Assembly (NCBI GenBank): GCA_009602725.1
Contig: WELB01000120.1
Span: forward strand, 17,187 to 30,965
Source: Spirogloea muscicola
Taxonomy: Eukaryota > Streptophyta > Zygnematophyceae > Spirogloeales > Spirogloeaceae
Length of the DNA stretch: 13,779 bases
Direction of reading: 5' to 3'
Both the position numbers and the translations under genes were made by a program. Position 1 is the first letter of the stretch. Each line of letters starts with the position of its first letter. Of the stretch, positions 1 to 8,315 are shown piece by piece. The notes below the pieces were generated by a model, which worked only from the letters and a program-made list of their open reading frames with translations, was not told where the DNA came from and did no database searches.

Positions 1-640
1 AGGAGGGAGGGCGGGCGGAGCCATGCGGGGGGAGGAGGGAGGGCGGGGGATCCGCCCCCCCCCCTTCCCCGACGCGCGCCGAAGATCACGGCAGGGCAGA
101 CGGCAGGTCTCACTGCCGTTATCTCCCTCCCCCTCCCGCCCGGCGCCCATGCTCGGGCTCCCCGCCGCGCAGACTGTCGCTGACCGGCAGCTGGCCGGAG
201 ATGATTTCCGTCACCAAATGTGGTCCCCCAGCCGGCCGTGCGGCGGCTGACGGGGCGCCGTCAAGGGCGCCCACATCGGCGTTGGGCGGCTGACGTCGGA
301 TCCCGCGCTGTCCAGCACCAAATCCGAGGCAGCAGCACGTGGTATGCTCTACAACCACTCCACGTGCGACGCGTGGCATCGGGACCGAGGATGTCGCCCG
401 TCTCTGCCGTCGATGCCGGCGGCCCAGCATCCGACGATGCAGAGCCGGCCCGGGCTGGCGGCAGTTGGGAACCCCGCCGAGGCCGGTGCGCGTCGCCGTC
501 GCCGCCCCTTGGCTCGCCTGCCGTTAGTGCCCCCGCCCGCCGTTTGAGCCCCTGGCCCCGTCCCGTCTGCTCCGTCCCAGTCTAGCAGTGGAATCTGAGA
601 GAAGAAACGGCTCTCGATGTGAGGAAAGGAAGACATTTCC
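1..640. other. GC-rich segment, no convincing gene
   Basis: Several overlapping open frames cross this stretch on both strands, but they are Arg/Pro/Gly-rich translations of high-GC DNA. None shows a recognisable domain, a splice pattern or a preferred frame. Two CACGTG hexamers (336-341 and 361-366) sit 25 bases apart in roughly inverted surroundings, with GTGG after the first and CCAC before the second. They could be G-box/E-box sites of a promoter lying to the left, but no gene in the window is placed to use them. The first ~160 bases are purine- then pyrimidine-rich low-complexity sequence. Confidence 0.5.
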
Positions 641-900
641 AGTCAAGGGCGATGGCTGTGATTAGCCAGCCCAAAGCAAAAGGGAATGAACCAAGTCCGA
701 AGGGGCCAGAAAAGCGCTGAAGCACACAGCGACACAACGAAGAAAGTGGCTCTCCCAGTAAGAGCGATATACGTCAATGGCTGTGAGCATAAGAAGAGTA
801 GCTGTGAGAGGCCAGCCCAAAGAAGTGAGCTCTCATCCAATGGGGGCGAGGGCCGTGAAAAGCTAGCCCAAGAAAGCGTGGAGTCTACTTATGGTCCAAT
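640..900 (-). repeat. dispersed repeat family C, two or more units
   Basis: The segment carries the recurring core AGCCAGCCCAAAG (near 669), AGGCCAGCCCAAAG (near 811) and GCTAGCCCAAG (near 862). With these come AAGTGGCTCTCCCAGT (near 744) and GGGGGCGAGGGC (near 842). The same words recur at 1245-1335 and 2071-2215, and in reverse complement at 10400-10560 and 12150-12290. Read on the - strand, the unit is roughly GGACCTTGTCCATTC, then TTTTCGGGCTGGCC, then CACAGCCCTCGCCCC. Copies are strongly diverged. I cannot name the family; it may be the 3' end of a LINE or a non-autonomous element. Confidence 0.55.
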
Positions 901-1061
901 GGCTGAAAGGCGCTAAATCATAGAGCTATGCAAGAGACTACAGCTGAATGACAATTTATTAGCGCGAGTCAGCAGGAGAAAAAGATTGGGGCTACATGGA
1001 GCGAAGCCCTATGCTAAATGGGTAAGGTAAGAGTGCTGGTGCGAGCTGAAAGGGCTACAGG

Positions 1062-1228
1062 AGAACTTTGAGCACCCATTTGTACTACCACTTGCGTATT
1101 CGCGTGGCTGCGAGCTACTTTGACGTGCGGCCACTGACTAGAAGAAGCAGCTACTTCAGAAGGGGTGAGGTCTGGTTAGGGGGTATTGAGCACCCATTCG
1201 TCGTAGCCATTTGTGTGGGTGTGTAGGT
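1062..1228 (+). mobile_element. LINE-like 3' ends, two tandem fragments
   Basis: The word GAGCACCCATT occurs at 1070-1080 and 1188-1198, each time followed by related sequence (GTACTACCACTTGCGT and GTCGTAGCCATTTGTG). The same word plus flank occurs at 10794-10833. Bases ~1108-1145 match 10749-10785: GGCTGCGAGCTACTTTGACG against GGCTGCAAGCTACTCTGACA. Several differences are CpG changed to TpG or CpA in the right-hand copy. In a shared frame both translate to an AASYxD-type motif, also seen at the end of the ORF at 1590-1973. I read these as 5'-truncated 3' ends of a non-LTR retrotransposon, the usual result of incomplete reverse transcription. That class is an inference from the neighbouring ORF. 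Confidence 0.45.
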
Positions 1229-1244
1229 TGAGGTCATCCGGCCC

Positions 1245-1335
1245 CTCTGACCTTGTCCAAATTTTTAGGCTGGCCATTCACTGCCCTCGCCACCTTTAGA
1301 AGGTGGCTCTCCCAGTTGGGGCAAGGAAAATTTCC
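1245..1335. repeat. head-to-head pair of family C repeats
   Basis: The left half reads ACCTTGTCCAAATTTTTAGG then CTGGCC and GCCCTCGCC, which is the + orientation of family C. After a ten-base centre (ACCTTTAGAA) the right half reads GGTGGCTCTCCCAGTTGGGG then CAAGG, which is the - orientation. The two halves therefore form an imperfect inverted repeat that could fold into a hairpin. Confidence 0.5.
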
Positions 1336-1351
1336 GTGTATTAGAAACGTA

Positions 1352-1440
1352 GGCCAAATGGCCAAGTACAAAGGCAACCACATCTGAAGATCTACATAAC
1401 CTACAGCAGATTGACCCGCTCAATAACCACGGGTCAAAAC
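1352..1440 (+). repeat. direct repeat B, left copy
   Basis: This stretch aligns with 10127-10215. Shared words are AAGTACAAAGGCAA/GCACAT, an intervening GAT(C/G)TACAT segment and TGACCCGCTCAATA. The right-hand copy is open in one frame (AKYKGKHI then LTRSIPPS and stop). The left copy keeps AKYKGNHI but then hits stops, so it is a decayed version. It is probably part of the same retroelement debris as the neighbouring fragments; the family is not identified. Confidence 0.5.
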
Positions 1441-1589
1441 ATAAAGGTCACTAACCGATGCATGAATACTAGATGCCAGAAACGGAGCCCTTCTGCCACC
1501 AACTAGAGCTCGCCCAGCTTTCTGGTGCAAGGCTCTAGCCTGAGCACGCTGCAAACGGGCCGAAACTCGTCATCGCAAGAGCGACGGAT

Positions 1590-1973
1590 ATGCAGCTGGC
1601 AAGCCCTGTGGTAAGGCAGCCCGAAAAGATTAACAATCACGCAGACCACTCGGCTGGGGACGAATTCGTATCCCTGGCCGTGGATGTGCACGGGGCTCTC
1701 GGGTTCCAGTGGCTAGACCTGCTAGCCAGGCTTGCGTGGCACGCTGTATCCCGCAGGCAAGGTGAGCAGGCTGTCTTCAACGCCGCTGGCTCGTTGGCCC
1801 AGGTCTACCGCATGCACCTGTCCATCTCCCTTCAACGGTCCATGGCCCACGCCTTGCATCTGCGTGCTGGCCGAGCGCTCGCTGCAGCCTCTGGCTTTCG
1901 TCAGGAAGAAAGTGCGGATTGTTTTCCAGCAGCTAGTCTGTCGGATCTGAGGCTCCTCACTCGTAATTATTGA
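1590..1973 (+). pseudogene. C-terminal fragment of a LINE-type reverse transcriptase ORF
   Basis: The open frame translates to 127 residues. The stretch EFVSLAVDVHGALGFQWLDL, followed by an Ala/Arg-rich helix and LSISLQRSMAHALHLRA, resembles the C-terminal region of algal and plant non-LTR retrotransposon polyproteins. There, a segment of the type FxPLVxETFGxLG precedes a short LSVALQRGNAxx helix after the reverse transcriptase domain. A related motif, LSFSLQHCLAHALHPHA, appears at ~9985-10035. The ending PAASLSDLRLLTRNY and stop is matched by PAASYSDMWLLSRVY and stop at 10749-10795. Conservation in the same frame between copies argues for former coding. No catalytic reverse transcriptase or endonuclease motifs are present, so this is a 5'-truncated relic. 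The first Met shown is only the first in the open frame; homology may begin earlier. Confidence 0.5.
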
Positions 1974-2070
1974 GTGGTTCCTCCTGCCTTGAAGATGGAG
2001 AGCTGCTCGTTCGTCTTAAACTCGTCGCTCCCATCAGGAGAGCTGCTTCTTCGAAGTAGCTCGTCCAAAT

Positions 2071-2225
2071 TAAGATGGTGGCGGAGAAAGGCCAGCCCGA
2101 AAAGAATGGACAAGGTCCAAAGAAATTCACTGCTTCGTCATTCTCTTCTAAAAGTGGCACTCCCAATGGGGGCAAGGGCTGCGAAAAGCCAGCCCACATA
2201 GAATTGACAAAGAATTGACAAAGAG
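2071..2225 (-). repeat. family C repeat with short tandem tail
   Basis: The copy contains AGGCCAGCCCGAAAAGAATG, GACAAGGTCCAAAG, AAGTGGCACTCCCAATGGGG and GCAAGGGCTGCGAAAAGCC, the best-preserved unit on this side. It ends in two adjacent copies of an 11-base unit, AGAATTGACAA (2200-2221), just before the promoter region of the main gene. Units on the far side of the gene (10400-10560, 12150-12290) lie in the opposite orientation. Confidence 0.55.
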
Positions 2226-2412
2226 CTTCACTGGCAATCATGCATTACGTTCCTGTCTTTGGTTGGTCTTACAGTGGGCGCTCCGGTTGGAGCCCCCGGT
2301 TGGGTGGAACCGTTGCGCCGAGCACAGCTAACGGGGCTAGGGCCCGACCGGGGCCGGCCCGTCGAGACGGGGGCCGGTTGGACTCCGCCCCTCTCCCCGG
2401 GTTCCCCAGACA

Positions 2413-2420
2413 CTTATATG
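2413..2420 (+). promoter_or_regulatory. TATA-like element upstream of the main gene
   Basis: The sequence ACTTATATGG lies about 180 bases before the start codon at 2599, in otherwise GC-rich DNA. A TATA box here would put the transcription start near 2440-2450. That would leave the ATG at 2418 out of the mRNA, so the first ATG in the transcript would be 2599. The placement is plausible but unproven. Confidence 0.35.
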
Positions 2421-2494
2421 GCGGCCCCTCCCCTGAAGCACGCCCTCCTCCCTCCTCCCCTTGGTGGCAGTCGTTGGCCGGCCAGCCCCCTCAA

Positions 2495-2598
2495 CCGCCG
2501 CCGCCGCACCGCCGTCGCCGCCACCGCTGCCGTCGCCGCTTCCGCCGCCGCCTCCGCCNCACCGCCGCCGTCGCCGCCGTTGCTGCGCCGCCGCCGCC
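2495..2598 (+). repeat. CCG/GCC trinucleotide tract in the 5' UTR
   Basis: About 100 bases are built almost only of CCG, GCC, TCG and ACC triplets and run directly into the start codon. The tract contains the window's single ambiguous base (N at 2559), so its exact length and frame are uncertain. The last bases, GCCGCCGCCATGG, form a very strong Kozak-type context. As an untranslated tract it could fold and affect initiation; if translation began further upstream it would encode a Pro/Arg/Ala run. Confidence 0.6.
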
Positions 2599-5500
2599 AT
2601 GGCGCTGGCGCACTCCCTCCAGGTAATTCAGTGTTCGAGACGGCCCGGCGGCGCTGGGCGCGCCGGGAAATGCGCCTCGATAGGGTCCTCCGGGCTCGCG
2701 CTGGCCCCGTTCCCGGCATCCCTCGCCGGGAGTGCCGATTTGTGTGCCTGAATTCCCGCAGGCGACTCCTACGTCTAAATTCAGAACCATATCCTTTACA
2801 CCACTGATTCTACTAGATCTCTTGCGCGGCGCTGGGGCCGCAGGCCGGCGACCTCGTCGCCGTGTCCACGACGGGCGGGGAGTTCTTCGTGGCGCGCCGG
2901 TCCGGCTCCGGCAAGAGTGCCGCCTGGGACTTCTATCCTGATGTCCCGGAGTCGGCCGTCAAGAAGTACGTAGACAGAGGCTCCCATGCCATCACCGCCG
3001 CTCGACTTAGCGGGAACGAATGGATGTGTCGTGGCGAAGCGCTCTGCTGCACTCAAGTCCTGGTTACAGGACCTCGTAGGCTCTCATTATAGCTTTTGCA
3101 TATGGCAACAAGAGGCCATTGCGCCGCTCACGGCAGCCCTGTCCTCGTCCTCCTTCGTCCCCCTGGGTGTACCATGCGCAGCGAGGTCTGGCCAGAAGCT
3201 CTGCTAATGGTGCTCAAGACTGGGGATGGCAACTGCATCGGCTTCCGGTCTCCGTATGCGGAGGGCAAGGTGTGCTCCCTCTGCTCCCGTGCGTGCGACG
3301 GTGCAGGAGCTCGTTTTCCTCAGTACATACTATGCTCCAAACAGTTTTTCCATGTGAACAAGCGCGCCAGTAAGAGAGAGTTGTGGTGGTAGTGGAAAAA
3401 CTTGTACCTCATATTGTGCACCCTGTACAAACAAATGGTCTAGACTAGATAGCACTTAGAAGTGCTGACCAACGTGAAGAGACCGTTCTGCTGCCTTGCT
3501 GCATCCCTCTTTGTGCGGCTTGCGCAGGTGCTGCAGGCTGCCAAGGACAGGAGCCTGGTCCTGCGCTTCAACAACCACAACTTTGAATCTGTAGGTCAAT
3601 GTGGTGCAGCGTCTGGGCATTGTGAGTCAAGCAGTGGCATAGGTTGGTGTTGGAGGTTATGCGATAACGAAGCTACCGGAGTCAATCAGGATTCTTGCTG
3701 ACTGAGTGTGAGGTAGGCTAGAAGATGTTCCTTTTAGTCTCTCAACTTCCCCCGCATCGAGGCTGGTGCAGTGGGAGCAATGGCTACTGCAGGGGGAGTC
3801 CCTGAGTGATGTCATCATCGTCAACAAGCAGTAGGTGCTTTGCTGAGATGCACCACTGCCTGATGCAGCTGATGACACGAGGTCAACTAGTACGACTAGC
3901 ACTTGGCTGAACGGCCATGCGAGGTTGATGCAGCGACTTGCTAGCTGGACGGCTAAGTCTAACTTGACGTCAAGATCAACAAGAACTGCAGTGGTTTCAT
4001 GCTCTCTCTGTATCTGCCGCTTCTGCTGAGGGCAACCTTCTCTGTTTAGGTTCTCAGACAAGCAATTCAAGGCCACGATTCACCGGCTGTCGCCCCAGCG
4101 CTCAGCAGCGCATAGGGCTTCAGAGGTTTTTGATGCAAGAACCCAGCAGGAGGGTGGCGTGGAGTCTGTGCCTGCTAATGGCAATGCAGGCCTATGTCAT
4201 GCAAGCAACTTCACTGAGCAGACTGAGCAACAAGTCCAGGTACTTGTGACAGGGTGGTTTGTCTGCTTTCTTTGTCTGCTTATTTTACGTTTCAAAACTC
4301 AGTGCCAGTGGCTCTTGGCTAGTGTGTTGTTTGCTCTCTGTCGCCTCTCATGCTTTTCCGAAGCATTGCAACCATGTCTTGCCGGGCAGGCAACAGTGGA
4401 CCTGCAAGCAAAGGTTGTGGAGCTTCAGAGCTTCCAAGCGGCTGCCAAGGAGAAGCTCTTTGAGATGGAAGGGCAGGTGGCTAGGTCGGCTGCGGAAGTT
4501 GCTAGCCTGACCTCGGAGGTCAGCAGCTCGGCAAGGATTATTGCCAAGCTAGCCAGGTCCAAGGAACAGGCGGAGCTGGCGGCCAAGACTGCTGGAGAGC
4601 ATTTGGCGACAGTCAACAGTGATATTAGCACCTCTGCAGCCCTGATCAAGGAGCTCGAGCGGAAGCTGGCGGAGAGGCAGAGGGAGGACGTGCAAGGGAG
4701 CTCTGATGAGCTCCAGAGCGTACAAATGGCTGCCAGGGAGAAACTTTTGCAGATGGAAGGGCAGGTAACGAGGTCAGCTGAGGAGGTCGCTCGCCTGACC
4801 TCAGAGGTCAGCAATTCAGCGGATGTAATTGCCAATTTGGCCAAGTTGAAGGAGCAAGCCGAAGTTGCAGCTGAAACTGCTCAGTCGCGCTTGGCAGAAG
4901 TCAATAGTGAGGGCCGCGTGTCTGCAAACCTGGCCAAGGAGCTCGAGATGAAGCTGGCGGAAGGGCAGAGGGAGGCTGCTGCTGTGGCGGAGGAGACGAA
5001 GGCGAAGCTGGCGGATCTGGTGCAACGAGCAGAAAGGGCGGAGGAGAGAGCTGCCAGCTTGGCAGGCGGAGTCAACAGCACCATCAAGAGCCTGGAGGAC
5101 AGGGTCAATGCTGTGAACACCGAGAACCGAGACCTGAAGGAGCTCCTGGCAACCTCTGAGGCGGCCCAGTTGGACGCTGCCCAGCGGCTACGACAGCTGG
5201 AGGGAGAGCTTGCTGCGATGGAGCAGGCAAAGGCGGAGTTTGAGCAGCAGAAACGGGACATACAGAGCTTAGGAAAGGAGGCAGATGCAAATGTTGCTGC
5301 AGCAAACTCGCGTGTCCTTGAGCTGGAGCGCCAGCTGGCTGCGGCAGGCGACGAGACTGCAAGCCTTGCTGCCTCCAGGGACACGGTCGTGGCGCAGGCG
5401 AGCGCCCTCAAAGAGGAGCTTGCTGATGCACGCAGCCTAGCTGAGAATGCTGCCAGCGGCAGCAAAGAGACGGCGACGCGCCTGGCTGCAGCGGAAGCGG

Positions 5501-8315
5501 CCCTGACCGGCTTGCATGCAGAGCTCGCCCTCACAAGGGAGAGGGAGAGCCATGCGGTCAGCCCCAGGGCTTTGGAGGAGGCGGAGGCTCGCGCACAGAA
5601 GCTTCTTGAGCAAGTGGCTGCCCTTGACCATCTGCTGAGGGCTGCCGAGAACCGGGTAACAACTGAAGCCATCTGTGGGGCTCTGACAGTCACATGCTCA
5701 GCTTTTGTGGCTCATTGCACCTCGTGATGAAGTGTTCTGTTCCGCAAGCTCTGGGTGGTTGCACATTGGCGTTCCCAGTTATGGGCTCGCTTGTCACCAC
5801 CTGACTGTCGTGTAAGTTAATTGCTGTACAGCTGGAAGCAGAGAAAGCAGCGGCAGCCGACAAGGTTTTGAAGCTCACTGCTTCAGAGATGATGTGTGCT
5901 GAGCTGGAGAAAAAGATGACGAGCACTGAGAGGAGGAGAGAAGAAGAGGTTTTAAAAGCAAGGGAGGAAATTGGCAACATGCAGACGTGGGTGGGAGAGC
6001 TACAGGTAGATGAAAATCCCAGCCTGCTAAAATCGTTGCTCATCTAGTGCACATTGAGGGGCATAATCACAAAGGTAGACGTTTTCTGGGTCAGAAACAT
6101 GGCATTGTAAGTTCAGAGCATAAGCATATATGCTCCTGTGCTGAAGGTCTGAGGGGGTAGGCGCATGGTTCAACGTAGACTTTGAGAGTATCAACTACCT
6201 CAATCATCACTTGAGGCAATTAGACGTGGAAAGCTATATTCGCCACCTGTTATAGCCACAACACGCTCAAAGATGCAGTGGTTTCCATGGTATGCAAAAG
6301 ACACGCGCAGGTTACTGGCCGCAGAACATGTCACAATTGCCGTACTTGCTGGACTTTGTTGCACCCAGGCAATGCTGCAGCGAGCAGAAAGTGAGAACAT
6401 CACAACAGGCAGGCGTGCGGCTGACATTGAGACGCATGCTCAACAGTTGCAATCTCAGGTACTCATGCATTTGCTTTTTGCAGGAGAACACTGCCTTAGC
6501 TCTGCTATCATACGTGTGCTGCTGTCTGCAGCAGTTATGGAATTGACAGGGTTCTGGTTGATAGGGCATAGTACCAAATAGTCAGTCATTGGCCACACCA
6601 GTTGCATGCACAGTGATTGACCAACTAGCAATTAGCGTTGCAGATAGCATGTTGTGCTTGTGGTCCGCAATCTCTGTCATACCAAGCTCTATGCTCAATA
6701 GCAAGCCGCTCTCAGCGCACTATTTGAAAGATCTGGAAAGACGCTTCTTGACCAGACAGGATCAGACTTGATTACGGCATGTATTGGCTCCTCTGTGCCC
6801 CACCATTCGTATGATGACGTGAAAAGCCAAGTCAAGGTGACAGCTTCTGGTACTTGTCTGCAGCTGGGGGAACTCGTGCAGGAAAATGCTGGCCTCATCA
6901 ACCAGGCCACAGCCTTGCAGGGCAGACTTCAGGAGATTATGACTGAGAGAGAAAAGGAGGCCAATGAAGCAAAACCAAAGTCTTTCAGAGAGGTATCACT
7001 GGAGGGTGAGATTGTGCAGTTGAAGTCGCGGATTGGTGACAATCTTGTGTGGCGGCAGCGCATCAGCGACCTGGAGAGCCGCCTCCGTGACGCCGAGGCC
7101 CGAGAGCAGCATAAGGTGATCCGCTAGGACTCCCAAGGACCACTACGTCTTCAATACTTCTGCCTGGTTGGCTTTTCCCACAGCTTATGTATGCTGTACA
7201 GATCAAGGCATGCTTCACAGTAGGTCTGCTTTCTTTTTGTATGTATTGTTATGATCAACAGGCAGCTCTGCTCGCTGCTGAGGAGGAGAAAGTGAGGGCA
7301 GCAGAAGTGGAGATGGGAAATATCCGCGATCAGCTAATCCACGTCGCACATGTGAGTTATCTGCACCTTCAGCGTGTTGTGAGTGGGGCCGCGCTGCAGT
7401 CATGAGGAATGCGGAGGTGATATCTCGACAGTTTCTTGACTTATGTTCGAATTGGAAGCTTATGCTGACTTGCGGAACCCTTCACCAGGGAGAGGGGGAG
7501 CTGGAGGCTGCTATCATGGATGTGACACAGCGTGTTCAGGTTGCGGAGGCTGAGGCGGCTGCGTCAGAACAAAATGCCTCAGCTCTCCAGGTCATCATCA
7601 AACTTGTCAGCATCTCGCAGTAGCTCGCTTGCTTGGACTTAATATCACTAGCAAATGGTGCTCTCTGGTTCTTGCTCTTACAAGAAGCTGGAAAGACAGA
7701 TGATTGAATTGATGTATGTGCACAGTCGGAGGTCGATCAGCTTCATGTGCAAGTAAGCACTCTCCGTGACAAGCTTTTGTCGATGGAGTTGGAGAAGGAG
7801 CAGCTCCGAAAAGATAGCAAAAATGCAAGGAGAAAAGAGCAAGAAAAGGACAAGGTCCTGAGAGATCTGGTAAAACCTCACTTGTGTAGCTCTCTGGAGT
7901 GGTCGATTGCTTGACTCTCATCTCATTCCCCAGCTCTTTAAAGCTTTAAGCTCAACTCCTTGGAGAGACTTCGAAAACTTGTCAATGCCTGCCTTTCTGG
8001 ACGAGCTTTTTGCAGAGAGCCGAAATGGCTGTCTTACAGGCCAGGAAAGCAGAAGCGGAGATTGTGCCGCCTCCTCAACTTGACAAGAATGTCAGATTGG
8101 GAAGTAACAAGGGCGCATTCAAGAGGAAGGGTGGTGGAAATAGGAGCAAGGCAGGAAAAACGGATGACAGCTTAATTGATGACGACCTTCTTGCCATCGG
8201 CCATGCACGTCCTCAAAAGCCCTACAATCTGGCATTTGCATATGCTATCAGCCACTTGGTGACTGCTGTGCTCAGCATCTACTTAGGCATTTCTTTGCGG
8301 ACATCATATCTGTAA
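2599..8315 (+). CDS. fascin-like beta-trefoil, coiled-coil, tail-anchored protein (14 exons)
   Basis: I do not recognise the gene. Exons are 2599-2622, 2844-2965, 3182-3269, 3528-3590, 3772-3830, 4050-4239, 4390-5655, 5832-6005, 6369-6458, 6864-7115, 7262-7351, 7489-7590, 7726-7869 and 8016-8315. Every junction is GT-AG, and the total is 987 residues plus stop. Residues 1-~120 look like a beta-trefoil of the fascin/actin-crosslinking type (GDLVAVSTTGGEFFVA, GNCIGFRSPYAEGK, FNNHNFES joined to WEQW). Residues ~165-905 are Ala/Glu/Lys/Leu-rich coiled coil. Residues ~905-957 are a Lys/Arg/Gly then Asp-rich linker. Residues ~960-982 are hydrophobic. The start at 2599 has a perfect Kozak context. 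Inferred role: an elongated tether or scaffold, perhaps actin-binding and membrane-anchored. Exons 1-6 are well fixed by domain continuity; least certain are the last exon and possible missed exons in the two longest introns (6006-6368, 6459-6863). The coiled coil alone could suit a golgin-like or structural protein. Confidence 0.75.
2844..3830 (+). other. exons encoding the putative beta-trefoil domain
   Basis: Four small exons (2844-2965, 3182-3269, 3528-3590, 3772-3830) complete one compact domain. Splicing joins VPESAVK to N (split codon AA|C) and EVWPEALLMVLKTG. It then joins SPYAEGK to VLQAAKDRSLVLRF, and HNFES to WEQWLLQGES. Repeated patterns of the form hydrophobic-Gly-x-(Phe/Ile)-(Val/Gly), then Arg, then a Phe/Trp-rich strand are typical of fascin-like and hisactophilin-like trefoils. 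At ~120 residues it has the length of one trefoil. The fold is inferred from pattern only. Donors GTACGT, GTGTGC and GTAGGT (twice) and acceptors ending GCAG support the joins. Confidence 0.55.
4240..4389 (+). other. intron 6: 150 bases, in frame and free of stops
   Basis: The intron starts GTACTT after ...EQTEQQVQ and ends GGGCAG before ATVDLQAK. It is a multiple of three and has no in-frame stop, so exons 6 and 7 also read as one open frame from 4050. Its pyrimidine-rich 3' half, composition and good splice sites mark it as an intron. Read through, it would insert a 50-residue Leu/Cys/Phe-rich segment (WFVCFLCLLILRF, then WLLASVLFALCRLS) that would resemble a membrane helix in the middle of the protein. 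Confidence 0.65.
4420..4977 (+). repeat. tandem 288-base (96-residue) in-frame duplication in exon 7
   Basis: Codon blocks beginning at 4420 (ELQSFQAAAKEKLFEMEGQV) and 4708 (ELQSVQMAAREKLLQMEGQV) are offset by exactly 288 bases. They stay in register without gaps up to KLAERQRE and KLAEGQRE. Shared motifs are LTSEVS, KEQAE, TVNS/EVNS and KELE. By eye about two thirds to three quarters of bases match. Both copies are coiled coil. This is a partial gene duplication that lengthened the rod by about 14 nm if fully helical (inference). Confidence 0.85.

Noticed and set aside
119-636. Overlapping ORFs on both strands in the GC-rich left end
   Set aside because: They are Arg/Pro/Gly-rich frames expected by chance in high-GC DNA, with no preferred frame, splice pattern or motif.
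2418-2807. An upstream frame starting MAAPPLKHALL that looks like a transit peptide
   Set aside because: Splicing it to exon 2 runs into a stop within about 40 codons, the ATG sits inside the TATA-like element, and the Arg/Pro/Ala composition is what any CCG tract encodes.
4881-5693. A 270-residue minus-strand ORF rich in Ser/Ala/Arg/Cys
   Set aside because: It is the antisense shadow of the Ala/Glu/Leu-rich coiled-coil exon; its composition is the mirror of that codon use and it has no domain or splice support.
4159-5727. A single-exon 522-residue ORF
   Set aside because: It is exons 6 and 7 read through the stop-free intron 4240-4389 and past the donor at 5656. The true frame extends upstream to an acceptor at 4048-4049, and the last ~24 residues are intron 7 sequence.
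6700-6771. A possible coiled-coil exon (YLKDLERRFLTRQDQT) in intron 9
   Set aside because: The frame hits TGA at 6769-6771 with no in-phase donor before it. It may be a lost exon, but it cannot be placed in the present gene.
7934-7979. A possible extra exon before the last exon (LFKALSSTPWRDFEN)
   Set aside because: It would need a following intron of about 37 bases, and the peptide does not fit the coiled coil on either side.
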